The translations under genes were made by a program, and so were the position numbers. A stretch of 64,000 nt of DNA, taken from Corynebacterium sp. HMSC29G08 (lineage in GTDB: Bacteria; Actinomycetota; Actinomycetes; Mycobacteriales; Mycobacteriaceae). The first letter of the stretch is position 1. Every line of letters starts with the position of its first letter. The stretch spans positions 62,001-126,000 of the forward strand of contig NZ_KV786241.1 in the NCBI RefSeq assembly GCF_001806875.1, read 5' to 3'. Shown in pieces: positions 37,732 through 47,468 of this stretch. The notes beneath the pieces are model-generated. The model saw only the letters and a program-made list of their open reading frames with translations, searched no databases and had not been told where the DNA came from.

Positions 37732-39114
37732 ATGCCTCGCTGGGTGCTGCACATTGACATGGACGCGTTTTACGCCTCCGTCGAGCAGTTGACCCGACCC
37801 ACGCTGAAAGGTCGGCCTGTGTTGGTGGGAGGCGTGAGTGGTCGGGGCGTGGTTGCGGGCGCGAGTTATGAGGCACGTAAGTACGGTGCGCGTTCCGCCA
37901 TGCCTACGCACCGGGCGGCGCGGTTGGTGGGTAACCGGGTGGTGTTGGTCTCCCCGCGCAGGACGGTGTATCAAGCTGCGTCTAGGCGCGTGTTTGAGGT
38001 CATCGGTAGGCATGCGGAGGTAGTGGAGCAGCTGTCTATTGATGAGGCGTTTATGGAGCCCCAGCAGCTTATCGACGCCACACCGGACGACGTCCGCACC
38101 TGGGCCAATAACCTCCGCACGGAAATCAAACGCGAAACCGGCCTGCCGAGTTCAATCGGCGCTGGCTCTGGTAAGCAGTACGCCAAGATTGCCTCCGGGT
38201 TGGCGAAACCGGACGGGGTGTTCCTCATCCCGCACGCCGAGCAACTGGAGATCCTGCACCCGCTGCCAGTAGAGGAGTTATGGGGTGTGGGTCCGGTCAC
38301 GGGCGCCAAGCTGCAAGCTGCGGGGATTGAGACGATCGGTGACTTGGCCGCGCTCAGCGAGAAGGAAGTGGCAATCGCCCTTGGCGGGGTGGTGGGCCAG
38401 CAGCTGTGGCAGCTGGCACGGGGGGTGGATGATCGCCCGGTGGCGCCGCGTGCGGAGTCGAAACAGATTTCCTCGGAGCACACATATCCGCAGGATTTGA
38501 CCACCGTGCCGGAGATCGATGCAGCGTTACGACGGGCATCCGCCGAATCCCATCGCAGGTTGTTGAAAGATGGTCGTGGTGCTCGCACAGTAACCGTGAA
38601 ACTGAAGATGGCGGACTTCCGGATTGAGTCGCGTTCCGCAACGCTGCCGTACGCCACCGATGATGCAGACACACTTTTGGCCACCGCGTTTAAGATCGTG
38701 CGCTACCCGGATGAGGTCGGCCCAATCAGATTGGTTGGGGTGTCCTACTCCGGGTTGGAAGACACGCTGCAGGACGTGCTGTTCCCGGAACTCGATCAGG
38801 TGATTGTGCAGCCGTCGCGAACGTCGAGTGATTACGAAAGTGGAGTCAGCGACCACGTTGACACACCGCACGTCGAGGTGGTCAGTGAAGCCGCGCCAAA
38901 GGCAGGGCAGTGGCATGCAACGCAAGACGTCTACCACGCTGACTACGGCCACGGCTGGGTGCAAGGCACCGGCAAGGGCTGGGTGACGGTGCGGTTTGAA
39001 ACTCGCTCCACGGGCCCGGGACGGATGCGCAGTTTGCGTGTGGACGACCCGCTGCTTAGCCCGGCCGATCCGCTGGACTCACTGGACTGGGGTGACTGGC
39101 TGGCGAGAAACTAG
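37732..39114 (+). CDS. dinB: DNA polymerase IV (Y-family)
   Basis: 460-aa translesion DNA polymerase. Catalytic carboxylates are in HIDMDAFYASVEQ (Asp9, Asp11) and SIDEAF (Asp104, Glu105). The little-finger domain covers about 240-350. The C-terminal 100 residues (WHATQDVYHADYGHGWVQG onwards) form an extra segment seen in actinobacterial DinB1-type proteins and may interact with the sliding clamp. It is convergent with, and overlaps by 4 bp, the asparaginase gene. No SOS box was recognised upstream. Confidence 0.92.
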   Translation: MPRWVLHIDMDAFYASVEQLTRPTLKGRPVLVGGVSGRGVVAGASYEARKYGARSAMPTHRAARLVGNRVVLVSPRRTVYQAASRRVFEVIGRHAEVVEQLSIDEAFMEPQQLIDATPDDVRTWANNLRTEIKRETGLPSSIGAGSGKQYAKIASGLAKPDGVFLIPHAEQLEILHPLPVEELWGVGPVTGAKLQAAGIETIGDLAALSEKEVAIALGGVVGQQLWQLARGVDDRPVAPRAESKQISSEHTYPQDLTTVPEIDAALRRASAESHRRLLKDGRGARTVTVKLKMADFRIESRSATLPYATDDADTLLATAFKIVRYPDEVGPIRLVGVSYSGLEDTLQDVLFPELDQVIVQPSRTSSDYESGVSDHVDTPHVEVVSEAAPKAGQWHATQDVYHADYGHGWVQGTGKGWVTVRFETRSTGPGRMRSLRVDDPLLSPADPLDSLDWGDWLARN

Positions 39115-40016
39115 AGCAAAAGGCGCGGGTCGGTGCCGCTGGCTAGGGCTGTAGCCAAGGCGATGCGGGCCTGGCCAGCGCTTAACGGGCCCGCAGGAAG
39201 GGCACCGATACTACCTAGCGTGGCACCACCGCCAGCGCCGCCGTAGGTAAACTCCACGCTGCCGTGGGGGACAGAAGTTGCGATGACCACGGGAATACCG
39301 CGCTCGCAGGCGCGGGCTATAGCTGCGCCCATCGGGGCGGAAACGTTGCCGGAACCCAAGGCTTCGATCACAATGCCGTTGACAGTGCCATTGACACCGC
39401 CGTTAGCCACGTGGTCTACAAGCGAAGCGTCCGCACCGGGCCACGCGCGCAGGATTGGCACCTTCAGGTCAGCTAGGGGAGCATGTTTCACAGGCGCTGG
39501 ACGCGGTGCAGGCGTGTCGGTGGTCAGAGCGAAAGCGCGAAGCGATTGTGTGGAGCGCTTATACAGCCCGCGCGCGGGCAGCGTGTTGCCACCGAAGTGC
39601 ACAAATACGCCGGGGCCAGGGGGATTTGCAGCCATGTCGATAGCACCGCGGAGGTTGGCGGGGCCGTCGGCGTTCGGATGGTCGTCAGGCAGCTGGGCGC
39701 CTGTGAGCACCACGGTCCTGTCGGCGGGCAAGACAAGGTCGATGGCAAGGGCGGTTTCTGCAAGAGAGTCGGTGCCGTGGGTGAGGACGATGGGGGTGGT
39801 TGACGTGGCGTCGGCAAGCAAAAGCTCTAAAAGCAGGTCTAAGTCAGCAAACGTGATGGCAGAAGAGTCAAGGCTGATTGCATCGTAGGGCGTTGCAGTG
39901 CGGCCGGAACGGGTGATTAACTCGGCGGCGGTCAGCGTAGGGACACGTGCGCCGTCGGCGTTGGTGGTGCACGCGATGGTGCCGCCAGTGGCGATGACGA
40001 GAACGGAGTTGCTCAT
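39111..40016 (-). CDS. ansA: Asparaginase
   Basis: 301-aa L-asparaginase hydrolysing asparagine to aspartate and ammonia. The first catalytic threonine is in VIATGGTIACT and the second motif is VLTHGTDSLAETA; the loop ending RGIPVVIATSVPHGSV is typical of the C-terminal domain. No signal peptide is seen, so a cytoplasmic enzyme is likely. ATG 40016 was chosen; the reading frame continues upstream on the antisense strand of the divergent lipoprotein gene but has no coding character there. Confidence 0.88.
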   Translation of the reverse strand: MSNSVLVIATGGTIACTTNADGARVPTLTAAELITRSGRTATPYDAISLDSSAITFADLDLLLELLLADATSTTPIVLTHGTDSLAETALAIDLVLPADRTVVLTGAQLPDDHPNADGPANLRGAIDMAANPPGPGVFVHFGGNTLPARGLYKRSTQSLRAFALTTDTPAPRPAPVKHAPLADLKVPILRAWPGADASLVDHVANGGVNGTVNGIVIEALGSGNVSAPMGAAIARACERGIPVVIATSVPHGSVEFTYGGAGGGATLGSIGALPAGPLSAGQARIALATALASGTDPRLLL

Positions 40017-40059
40017 GTGAATGATGGTGCCAGATTGAAAGTGAGTTACGCTAGGAACT

Positions 40060-40620
40060 ATGCATGCACCGAAGATCGCCGCCACCATCGCGGCCGTAAC
40101 ACTGAGCCTCACGCTGGCCGCCTGCTCGGGCGACGCGGAGACGGACACGACCACAACCAGCACCGCAACGGAGGAATCAACCTCGCAGGAAGCCGCGCCG
40201 GCCGCACCGGCGGCGCAACTGCCCAGCGCCGATGAACTCAACGGCGTACTGCAGCGCGCAGCTGACCCGAACCTGCCAATTGAGGAGCGTATGCTCACCG
40301 TCCAGGGCGGCGAGAGCGTACCGGAGCTTTTCGGTGTGATGACGCAGTCCCAGCTTGAATCCGGTGCACAGTTCCAGGTCGTCGACCCGGTACTGGCGGA
40401 CTTTGAGCCGAACCAGGTGCTCGCACCGGTCAACCTCACCGCGCCGGACACCGAGCCGACGCTGATTAATGACGTGATGTTTGTCCACGAAGACGGCCAC
40501 TGGAAGCTGTCCCAGCAGTGGGCCTGCAACCTGATCTCCTCGACGCTGCCGCAGGACCAAGTGCCAGAAATGTGCGCCGCCGGTGCCCCCGTCGCACCGG
40601 CACCGGTGAACCCAAGCTAA
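40060..40620 (+). CDS. Mtb12-like secreted lipoprotein
   Basis: 186-aa lipoprotein: signal peptide with lipobox LAAC (Cys about 22), a Thr/Ser/Ala-rich linker (to residue 50) and a C-terminal domain LPSADELNGVLQRAADPNLP and QGGESVPELFGVM that resembles the low-molecular-weight antigen Mtb12 (CFP-2) family. Such proteins are exported and abundant in mycobacterial culture fluid; the role is not known. One cysteine pair (ACNL, MCAA) may form a disulfide. It is divergent from asparaginase with 43 bp between the starts. Confidence 0.8.
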   Translation: MHAPKIAATIAAVTLSLTLAACSGDAETDTTTTSTATEESTSQEAAPAAPAAQLPSADELNGVLQRAADPNLPIEERMLTVQGGESVPELFGVMTQSQLESGAQFQVVDPVLADFEPNQVLAPVNLTAPDTEPTLINDVMFVHEDGHWKLSQQWACNLISSTLPQDQVPEMCAAGAPVAPAPVNPS

Positions 40621-41211
40621 CCGTGGAGGGTCAGACCCCAGTACTCCATCGCGCTGGCGATTTCCATACCGCCAGCGAGGGTCTTGTTGAAGTCGCTCAC
40701 ATTTGAGGTCACACCTAGTGCGTAGGCGCCCTTGTCATCGAGGGCGAAAATAGCGCCGCCGGAATCACCACGGTCTACGATGTTGCGGAAGTAGAACTGA
40801 CCGTCCCTTCCGATTTCCTCAAAGACGCCGCACGCGTATCCGGTGGTGGACCCGATGCGGCAGATCAACATACCCTGCTGCTGCGCGTACTGGGGAGTGA
40901 TGTAGCCCATCAGCTGCTGGCCAGGGGGGAGGAGTTCCCAACCGATAAGCGCAGCGCAGACGGGTCTACAGAGAGGTAGTCAAACTCGTAGCCTGTGGTG
41001 TCCAAGAAATAGGTCAGCTCATCCTCGCAAGCCCACGCAATCTCGCTGTTCTTGAGGGCGGCAACGGTCTGCTCATCAGTGGGCTCCACCCACTGCGTGC
41101 TGGTTTCATAGACAACGTCTGTACCACCAGAGTTGCTGCAGCCGGTGAGCGCCAATGCTGAAACTGTAAGGATGCTGCCAAGTGCCTTAAGGGATTCACA
41201 GCGAACATTAT
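40617..41211 (-). pseudogene. Frameshifted trypsin-like serine protease lipoprotein
   Basis: Two reading frames together spell one S1-type protease. The upstream frame (ending at 40910) holds a lipoprotein signal SILTVSALALTGC and a domain up to SALRLSVGNSS. The downstream frame continues GQQLMGYITPQ and contains the catalytic serine in RGDSGGAIFAL. The break lies in a C6 run (G6 on the + strand, about 40924-40929), where one additional base would join the frames. The start is also disturbed: the ATG and GTG near 41211-41200 are in another frame than the signal peptide. Either two real frameshifts inactivate the gene or there are sequence errors. Only the C-terminal half with the active serine is intact. 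Confidence 0.75.
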
Positions 41212-41216
41212 GCCAG

Positions 41217-42914
41217 CTAGTCTCGGTCCTCGCGCCAAACCTCTTGCGTCCACATCGTGGCCAACGCCAACACCCGTGCACGGGAGTCACCCTGCTCGGT
41301 CCGGCGGCGCCACTGGCGGCGTACCCAACGGTCATGGCTGGTGATCACGACGGTGCCGGCGAAGTCCACCAACGCAGCTTCGAGCTCCTCGGCTAGGGCG
41401 AGGGAGAGGTGGTTCGTTGGCTCGTCGAGAAGCAACAAGTCCGGCGGGGAAGCCAAAATGATGCCGAGGGACACGCGGCGGCGCTGGCCAAGCGACAAAT
41501 CCTCAAGCTTCTTCGCCGCCTGTTCCTCACTCATCAAGCCCATCTCCACCAAGTCAGGGGAGCCCGCAGGAGTGTGCGCAGCAAACATCTGTGCGGCGGT
41601 GATCTCTAGGTTCTCCCAGTCGTCGTCCTGCGCCAGACGCGCGACGGTGAGCTCCTCGGGGATGATCAGCTCGCCCTCGTAATGGCTCAAAGAGCCGTCC
41701 AAAATCTTCAAAAGTGTGGACTTGCCCGAGCCGTTCGGCCCCTCCACCAGCAACTGTTGACTGGGCTGCACCTTGATGGACAGCGGTGACAGGCGCTCAG
41801 GCACCCGCAGGTTAATGGCGTGAATAGCAGGCACGCCAATAGACGTCGCGGCATGCGGCGGAAGCCCACGAAACTGCAGTGCGGTCGGCGGCGCCGGAAT
41901 CGCCTCGCGCTCAAGGGCCTCCAAACGCTGCTCCGCTGCACGACGCCGCCCGCTCACCGTCTTCGCAGCGCGATCTGCGTAGAACTTCGCCGCCTTGCGC
42001 GTCTCTGTCTTGTTCTCGTGACTGTGAAAAACGTCTTCGGCGGTCTGGTTGCTGGCTTTCTCTAGGCGCTCGCGCTCGTGCTCTTGTGCGGCGTAATCGG
42101 TCTCCCAGCGCGCGCGGCGTGCCTCACGGGCTTTCAAGTAATCACTAAACGCACCCGTAAAGCGCGCGCCCTGGCGAGTCTCCTCACCGTAGCCGCCCTC
42201 TGGGCCCAAACCAGGATCCAGATCCACAATGCCGTCACACGCCGTATCCAGGAAGTAGCGGTCATGTGAAGCCGCGAGGACCGGGCCCTTGAACGCCTCC
42301 AGCTCGCCGATGAGGAAGTCCACGGCCTCATCATCCAGGTGGTTCGTCGGCTCATCCAACACCATGGCGTCCACAGGACGAAGGAGCAGGGTTGCCAATG
42401 CAAAGCGACGGCGCTGGCCACCGCTCATCCCACCAAGCGGGGTAGAAAGCGGGACGTTTGCCAAACCCAGACCAGCTAGCACCGTGGCAATACGCGCATC
42501 CAATTCCCACAGGCCCGAGTTCTCGGCGCGCGCCAACGCACGGTCAAACTCCTCGGCCACCGTGGTGTTCTCCGGCTCGGCGGCCATACGCTCACTCAAG
42601 GTGGCAATGTCGGATTCGATGGCGCGGAGTTCGGCCACGGCGGCGTCGATAAGCATCTGTGCCGGCTCGGAAAACGGCAGGGACGTCTCCTGGGCAATGA
42701 AGCCCGTCACCGGAGGGGTGATCAACACACCGGCATCCGGCGTCAGCTCACCGGAGATCACCCCGAGCAGGGTGGACTTGCCCGCGCCGTTTTCACCAAT
42801 CAGTCCCGTAACAGAGCCGGATGGCACAGCAAAGCTAATGTCCGTGAGTACCCGGTGGCCACCCGGGTAGGAAAAGGAAACGCCATCAAGGCCAATGTGT
42901 AAAGGGGCAACCAT
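41217..42914 (-). CDS. ABC-F family ATP-binding protein
   Basis: 565-aa protein with two ABC ATPase domains and no membrane domain. First domain: Walker A GENGAGKST, signature MSGGQRRR. Second domain: Walker A GPNGSGKST, signature LSLGQRRRVSLG; each is followed by LDEPTNHL. The linker (about 230-320) is charged and helical. ABC-F proteins act on the ribosome, either as translation factors or by antibiotic protection. Which of these applies cannot be decided from sequence. ATG 42914 has AGGA 7 nt upstream; TTG 42920 is also in frame. It lies 9 nt after the upstream lipoprotein gene, probably one operon. Confidence 0.9.
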   Translation of the reverse strand: MVAPLHIGLDGVSFSYPGGHRVLTDISFAVPSGSVTGLIGENGAGKSTLLGVISGELTPDAGVLITPPVTGFIAQETSLPFSEPAQMLIDAAVAELRAIESDIATLSERMAAEPENTTVAEEFDRALARAENSGLWELDARIATVLAGLGLANVPLSTPLGGMSGGQRRRFALATLLLRPVDAMVLDEPTNHLDDEAVDFLIGELEAFKGPVLAASHDRYFLDTACDGIVDLDPGLGPEGGYGEETRQGARFTGAFSDYLKAREARRARWETDYAAQEHERERLEKASNQTAEDVFHSHENKTETRKAAKFYADRAAKTVSGRRRAAEQRLEALEREAIPAPPTALQFRGLPPHAATSIGVPAIHAINLRVPERLSPLSIKVQPSQQLLVEGPNGSGKSTLLKILDGSLSHYEGELIIPEELTVARLAQDDDWENLEITAAQMFAAHTPAGSPDLVEMGLMSEEQAAKKLEDLSLGQRRRVSLGIILASPPDLLLLDEPTNHLSLALAEELEAALVDFAGTVVITSHDRWVRRQWRRRTEQGDSRARVLALATMWTQEVWREDRD

Positions 42915-42923
42915 GGTCAAATC

Positions 42924-43874
42924 CTACTTTCCGTACGTCACAGCGTTGGTAACGTCTTGCACGATGCGGAACTGCGTGTCGTCACCGGCGTAGACCAAGC
43001 GCGTGGTGGCGGCAATCTGTCCGTTGGTGGGCAAAGGCTTGCTCAGATCCACCGTCAGCTCCCCGGTAGAGGTGGTGGAGGCGGACTCCACGTTTAGGGA
43101 CGCCCCGTCCAAATCACCGGCAACCTCGTTATCAATGCGCAGCTCTTTTTGGGTGGGAGACTCTTCAATATCCACGTCCAGCTGGACTTCGCTGCCGTTG
43201 ATTGCACGGACGGTGTACATGGTGGTGCGCACCATTGCGGCATCACCCGCCACGCGCGTGGTCACGGTCCACTGGCCACCAACACCCACGGGCTCGGAGG
43301 GGAAGACCACGGTGGAATTCATCACGCTTAGCAGTGCGCGCTCCACAACCTCGCGGCCAGCCTCAGGCGAATCTACTGGTGGCAGTATCTTCAACGACTG
43401 CACCGCACCGGAGTCTGCTGCGCGCCATCGCATGGTGAAGCCATCATTGCCGGCCACTTCCAAACCAAGGTCTGGATCCGTGTGGCCGCCGCCGCGGGTG
43501 ATCAGCTCCACCTCGCGCGCAGCATCCTCCTCACCATCCTGCGGTGCACGCGCTGGCCCAGACGTCACCGTCAACGTGAGGTCCGTGTCCATAACGTCCC
43601 CGCCGGCGGGTGCGGTTGGGTTGAAACTGGCATCATCCTTCGGATCCGCAGTTTGAGCCACACCGCCGGAGACCACCACGTTGGCCTCCCACGGCTCCTC
43701 GGCGTCCTGGTAGGTGAGCACCTGCGGGTTGTCGCCCGGGCTGACCAAGTTCACCTGCGGGGCATCAACAGGGAAGGCCGGAACGCCCTCCAACAGGTCA
43801 TTCGTGCCCCCGCAGGCGGTGAGAGCAAGAGCAAGGACAGCGGCGGCACAAGCGCGAAGACGGTTTTTCAGCAC
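42924..43874 (-). CDS. Secreted lipoprotein, DUF6263-like, function unknown
   Basis: 316-aa lipoprotein with signal peptide and lipobox LTAC (Cys about 21). The mature protein starts with GGTNDLLEGVPAFPVDAPQVNLVSPGDNP and is rich in beta-type, Val/Thr-rich segments without membrane helices. The arrangement resembles DUF6263 proteins, but this is a weak resemblance. It lies upstream of the ABC-F gene with 9 nt between them, and is divergent from lspA, which codes for the peptidase that would process this very lipoprotein signal. Confidence 0.7.
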   Translation of the reverse strand: MLKNRLRACAAAVLALALTACGGTNDLLEGVPAFPVDAPQVNLVSPGDNPQVLTYQDAEEPWEANVVVSGGVAQTADPKDDASFNPTAPAGGDVMDTDLTLTVTSGPARAPQDGEEDAAREVELITRGGGHTDPDLGLEVAGNDGFTMRWRAADSGAVQSLKILPPVDSPEAGREVVERALLSVMNSTVVFPSEPVGVGGQWTVTTRVAGDAAMVRTTMYTVRAINGSEVQLDVDIEESPTQKELRIDNEVAGDLDGASLNVESASTTSTGELTVDLSKPLPTNGQIAATTRLVYAGDDTQFRIVQDVTNAVTYGK

Positions 43875-43913
43875 ATTCTGAACCTACCCCACACCACCCA
43901 CAGATCTTGCGGC

Positions 43914-43919
43914 TACAGT
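43914..43919 (+). promoter_or_regulatory. -10 element of lspA
   Basis: TACAGT fits TANANT and is 6 nt before GTG 43926, with no Shine-Dalgarno sequence. A leaderless transcript starting at GTG is likely. Confidence 0.55.
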
Positions 43920-43925
43920 GATTCG

Positions 43926-44423
43926 GTGATGAAAGGACGTAACTTCCTCGGGCTAGTCGCGGTGATCATGGTCGTGGCCGCCGCCATAGATCAAGTGGTT
44001 AAACAGGTGATGCTGTCTTGGCTGGAGCCGGGACAAGCCGTCAACGTGATTGGGGATTGGTTCCGGTTCTACCTGCTGTTTAATCCAGGTGCCGCGTTCT
44101 CCATGGGGGAGAACATGACGTGGCTGTTTACCGCCATCCAGCTTGTCTTCGTGGTCGGTGCCCTGCTGTACGCGCCGAAGCTCACCAACAAGTGGGAAAC
44201 CGTAGGCATCGGCCTGATTGCCGGTGGCGCGTTGGGCAACCTGTGTGACCGACTGTTTCGTGAGCCGGGATTCTGGTTCGGACACGTGGTGGACTACATC
44301 TCGGTGGGCAGTTTCGCCGTATTCAATATTGCAGATGCCTGCATCACCGTCGGCGTCGTGGTGTTTGTGGTGGCGATGTTTGTCACGGAGTTGCGTGCAT
44401 CGCGCAAGGAGCGCACGCAATGA
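43926..44423 (+). CDS. lspA: Lipoprotein signal peptidase (signal peptidase II)
   Basis: 165-aa membrane aspartyl peptidase removing signal peptides from prolipoproteins. Four transmembrane helices; catalytic aspartates in NLCDRLF and [15 protein letters not shown] loop also typical. GTG 43926 or ATG 43929 are the possible starts; the promoter position favours GTG. Its TGA overlaps the ATG of the pseudouridine synthase gene (ATGA), the common lspA-rluD arrangement. Several lipoproteins in this window are its likely substrates. Confidence 0.94.
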   Translation: MMKGRNFLGLVAVIMVVAAAIDQVVKQVMLSWLEPGQAVNVIGDWFRFYLLFNPGAAFSMGENMTWLFTAIQLVFVVGALLYAPKLTNKWETVGIGLIAGGALGNLCDRLFREPGFWFGHVVDYISVGSFAVFNIADACITVGVVVFVVAMFVTELRASRKERTQ

Positions 44424-45349
44424 GCGGGGATTTTCGTTCGTTACCGGTGCCTGAGGGCCTCAGCGGTATGCGTGTAGACGCCGCACTGAGCAAGCTGTTT
44501 GGCGTCTCACGTACCGTGGCCGCGGAAATGGTGGAGGCGGGAGACGTGCTCATTGACTCGCGCGCGGTTGTTAAATCCCACCGAGTCGAGGCCGGTGTGA
44601 TGCTTGAGGCGACCCTGCCGGAGCCGAAATCTACCCCGCTGCCGAAAGCGGAGCCCGTAGACGGGCTGACCATTCTGTATCAGGACGATGACGTGATTGC
44701 CGTGGATAAGCCGGTTGGCGTGGCCGCGCACCCCACGCTGGGCTGGGAGGGGCCGACTGTTGTCGGGGGGTTGCAGGCGATGGGCTTTACCCTTCCAGAC
44801 GCCGGCCCGCCGGAGCGCAAAGGCATTGTTCAGCGCCTGGATGTGGGCACCTCGGGGGTAATGGTGGTGGCCAACAGTATCTCCGGGTATTCGGTGCTCA
44901 AGCATGCGTTTAAAGAGCGCACGGTGGACAAGACCTACCACGCGCTGGTGCAGGGGTTGCCGGATCCGATTGTGGGCACGATCGATGCGCCGATTGGCCG
45001 CCACCCGGCCTCTGGCTGGAAGTTCGCGGTGGTGGACGACGGTCGCCCGAGCGTGACCCACTACGAAGTTATCGAGGCTTTCCGCCACGCAAGCCTTTTG
45101 GAGGTCCATTTGGAAACTGGCCGCACGCACCAGATTCGCGTCCACATGTCCGCCGTTGGACACCCGTGCGCAGGCGATCCGATGTACGGTTGCGACCCGA
45201 ATCTGGCCAAAACTCTGGGGCTGAAGCGCCAGTGGTTGCACGCCACGAAGCTTGGTTTCACGCACCCTCGCACTGGCGATTCCATGGTGGTTGAGTCCCC
45301 GTACCCGGATGATTTGCAGCATGCGCTGGATACCATTCGCGCTCTGTAG
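44420..45349 (+). CDS. RluD-type rRNA pseudouridine synthase
   Basis: 309-aa RluA-family enzyme converting uridine to pseudouridine in large-subunit rRNA. An S4 domain at the N-terminus ([25 protein letters not shown]) is followed by the catalytic domain with the active aspartate in [15 protein letters not shown]. The motif reads QRLD instead of the HRLD seen in many homologues. [18 protein letters not shown] follows. The GTG/ATG overlap with lspA indicates coupling. Confidence 0.9.
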   Translation: MSGDFRSLPVPEGLSGMRVDAALSKLFGVSRTVAAEMVEAGDVLIDSRAVVKSHRVEAGVMLEATLPEPKSTPLPKAEPVDGLTILYQDDDVIAVDKPVGVAAHPTLGWEGPTVVGGLQAMGFTLPDAGPPERKGIVQRLDVGTSGVMVVANSISGYSVLKHAFKERTVDKTYHALVQGLPDPIVGTIDAPIGRHPASGWKFAVVDDGRPSVTHYEVIEAFRHASLLEVHLETGRTHQIRVHMSAVGHPCAGDPMYGCDPNLAKTLGLKRQWLHATKLGFTHPRTGDSMVVESPYPDDLQHALDTIRAL

Positions 45350-45836
45350 CGCGCTTCTCGCCGCCGGCATCTACGTTGTTGGCCTTGCCACCCCAGCTAC
45401 ACCACCCACGATCCAGGGCGACACCCTTGGCATCGAGCCGGGGGAAGGGTGGTCGGAGTATGAGGGGCGCGCGGGGGCGTCGATAAGCGAAGGCTCCGAA
45501 CCTTCCTTTGGTCTGGTCACGTTTGTTCGCCCGCTGAGTCCGAGCGAGGCGGCGGCGGCAGTGGCCAGTCTGCAGCGCGTCAATGGGCTTTTGCTTGTCG
45601 ACGCCCCGTTGACCCCCACCCCCGAACCCCCACCCGGCGAAACCCGAGCCGATGTCTTTGCGCGAGTGACAGACCAACGCATCGGGGCAGTAGTGGCGTA
45701 TGACACTGCGGACGCCTTGAAAGACGTGGCACGTGGGGCTGATGTGGCTGCTGTGGAAATGTTGCCGCCCGATGCCGTGTGGGGCGCCTTCACCGTCCTT
45801 CCTTGGCATGGGGATCACCCCGCTCAAGGTGTATAG
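45321..45836 (+). CDS. Small secreted or membrane-anchored protein, unknown
   Basis: 171 aa. The N-terminus [23 protein letters not shown] is a signal peptide or anchor, the rest is soluble and proline-rich in the middle ([18 protein letters not shown]). No family recognised. ATG 45321 lies inside the last codons of the pseudouridine synthase gene (29-bp overlap), consistent with an operon. The end of the gene contains the TATAGT promoter candidate of the following exporter genes. Confidence 0.6.
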   Translation: MRWIPFALCSALLAAGIYVVGLATPATPPTIQGDTLGIEPGEGWSEYEGRAGASISEGSEPSFGLVTFVRPLSPSEAAAAVASLQRVNGLLLVDAPLTPTPEPPPGETRADVFARVTDQRIGAVVAYDTADALKDVARGADVAAVEMLPPDAVWGAFTVLPWHGDHPAQGV

Positions 45837-45837
45837 T
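45832..45837 (+). promoter_or_regulatory. -10 element upstream of the exporter operon
   Basis: TATAGT fits TANANT; transcription from about 45844 would give a short leader with GTGAGGAG before the TTG start at 45877. Confidence 0.5.
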
Positions 45838-45876
45838 CTCCCAGAGTTGAATGCAGCCTGTTTGTGAGGAGACACC

Positions 45877-47457
45877 TTGGCGAAGCGGCAACACTTTAAG
45901 CGCACTACCGCGGCAATCATCGTGGCTGGGAGCCTCTTTGCGGCCTCCTGTGGAGTCGGCGGTGGCGAAAACGGGGCAGGCTCAGACGGGCTTTCCCCAG
46001 GTGACTACACCATCGCCAGCGCAGAAGGCGTAACCGACAGCGTGGTAGTTAACGGCAAGATTGCGCCTGTGCGCGCTGTGTCGATCACTACGCCGCTGCA
46101 GTCCGAGGTGCGCACCATCGCCGTCGCTCCGGGCGACCGTGTGCAGGTGGAACAGTTCCTGGCCGCCATGGACACCGAGCAGCTGGAGCGCCAGCTGGCC
46201 GTCCAAGAGCGTCAGCAGGCGAACGCACAAGCCGAAGCGCAGGCGGGCGTTGAGCAGGCTCAGGCCCAGCTCAACGCACTGAACCAGAGTCTCAACAACG
46301 GTACGAACCCCACCATCCGCCAAGCCCAAGCGCAAGTGGATCAAGCGCAGGCCGCCTATGATGCAGCCGTAGCCGCCAACGGTGGCCCGCGGCTTGTGCG
46401 CATCTCTTCACGCATCGGCGACATGTTCGGCGCCTACCTCTACCCAGAGCAAGTGCCGCCACCATTCCAGTTGCCGGGCGTTGAGTCCGCTCCAGCACCA
46501 GCTCCGGCTCCGGCACCGGCACCGGCTCCGGTTGAACCAGGCGTACCCGCCGCGGGAGCAGCGGTCGGCGTCGAAGAAGCCTACGCCGCACTGCAGGACG
46601 CGAAGGCGAACCTGGCTGCGGCGCGTGCCCAGGTGGAGCAGGAACGCAGCCAGCTGCAGGCACAGGTCAACTCCGCCTCCCGACAGGCAGAGATGGCACA
46701 GCTGGAGGCTGGCGACGGCACCCTGGAATACCAGGTGAAGGAAGCCACCATCTACTCGCCGATTAACGGCGTTGTTACCAGCGTGGACGTTCAGGAAGGT
46801 GACATCCCGCAGGGACGCGTGCTCAGCCTTGCAGATGACTCCCGTCTGCTGATCCGCTCCGAGCTGCGTGAAGCGGATGTGCCGAACGTGTCCAAGGGCA
46901 ACCGTGTGGTGTTCACCTCCACTGCCACAGGCAAGAAGGAATTCGAAGGCCGCGTCACCCGCGTTTCCCCGGCGGCAGCTACGCCGAGTGACCCGAAGAG
47001 CGCCATGCAGGGCGGAGGCGATGCCGCCGTGGTTTTCCCTGTGGAAATCGAGGTCACCGGAGACACCGAGGGGCTGCTGCTCGGCGGCACCGTGCGCGCT
47101 GAGATCATCACAGCCGAATCCGACAACGCGCTGAACGTCCCGGCAGACGCCGTGTTTGAAGAAGACGGCAAGAAGCAAGTCCTCGTCCTGGCTACCGACT
47201 CGGACAACGTCCGCTCCGGCAAGGTAGAAGTCCGCACCGTTGAAACCGGCGCTTCCAACGACATTGACGTTGCCATCACCGGCGGTGAGCTCAAAGCTGG
47301 CGACATCGTGATCAACTGGCCGGAAGACTACAAGGACCGTCTCGGCGAGACCGTAGAGATCACCGACGAGGGTTTTGATCCTGCCGACGTTGCGGCGGCC
47401 CGTGGCGGCAGCGATAAGGCTGAAAAAGCCGATAAAGCCGACGCAGCAGCGAACTAA
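45877..47457 (+). CDS. MacA-like periplasmic adaptor lipoprotein of an ABC exporter
   Basis: 526-aa HlyD/RND-type adaptor. Signal peptide with lipobox AASC (Cys about 25), then a biotinyl-lipoyl half motif (APVRAVSITTPLQSEVRTIAVAPGDRVQVEQFL, in parts), a coiled coil rich in Gln/Ala (residues 95-170 and 235-280) interrupted by an Ala-Pro repeat (APAPAPAPAPAPAP), the second lipoyl half and beta-barrel domain and an Ala-rich tail. It works with the two downstream genes as a MacA/MacB-like transporter. TTG start with GTGAGGAG 5 nt upstream. Substrate unknown; family members export peptides, lipids or antibiotics. Confidence 0.85.
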   Translation: MAKRQHFKRTTAAIIVAGSLFAASCGVGGGENGAGSDGLSPGDYTIASAEGVTDSVVVNGKIAPVRAVSITTPLQSEVRTIAVAPGDRVQVEQFLAAMDTEQLERQLAVQERQQANAQAEAQAGVEQAQAQLNALNQSLNNGTNPTIRQAQAQVDQAQAAYDAAVAANGGPRLVRISSRIGDMFGAYLYPEQVPPPFQLPGVESAPAPAPAPAPAPAPVEPGVPAAGAAVGVEEAYAALQDAKANLAAARAQVEQERSQLQAQVNSASRQAEMAQLEAGDGTLEYQVKEATIYSPINGVVTSVDVQEGDIPQGRVLSLADDSRLLIRSELREADVPNVSKGNRVVFTSTATGKKEFEGRVTRVSPAAATPSDPKSAMQGGGDAAVVFPVEIEVTGDTEGLLLGGTVRAEIITAESDNALNVPADAVFEEDGKKQVLVLATDSDNVRSGKVEVRTVETGASNDIDVAITGGELKAGDIVINWPEDYKDRLGETVEITDEGFDPADVAAARGGSDKAEKADKADAAAN

Positions 47458-47468
47458 GGGAGGCGCCC

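Noticed and set aside
40017-40529. N-terminal extension of the asparaginase frame
   Set aside because: It is antisense to the Mtb12-like lipoprotein and lacks conserved sequence; the asparaginase domain begins precisely at the ATG at 40016.
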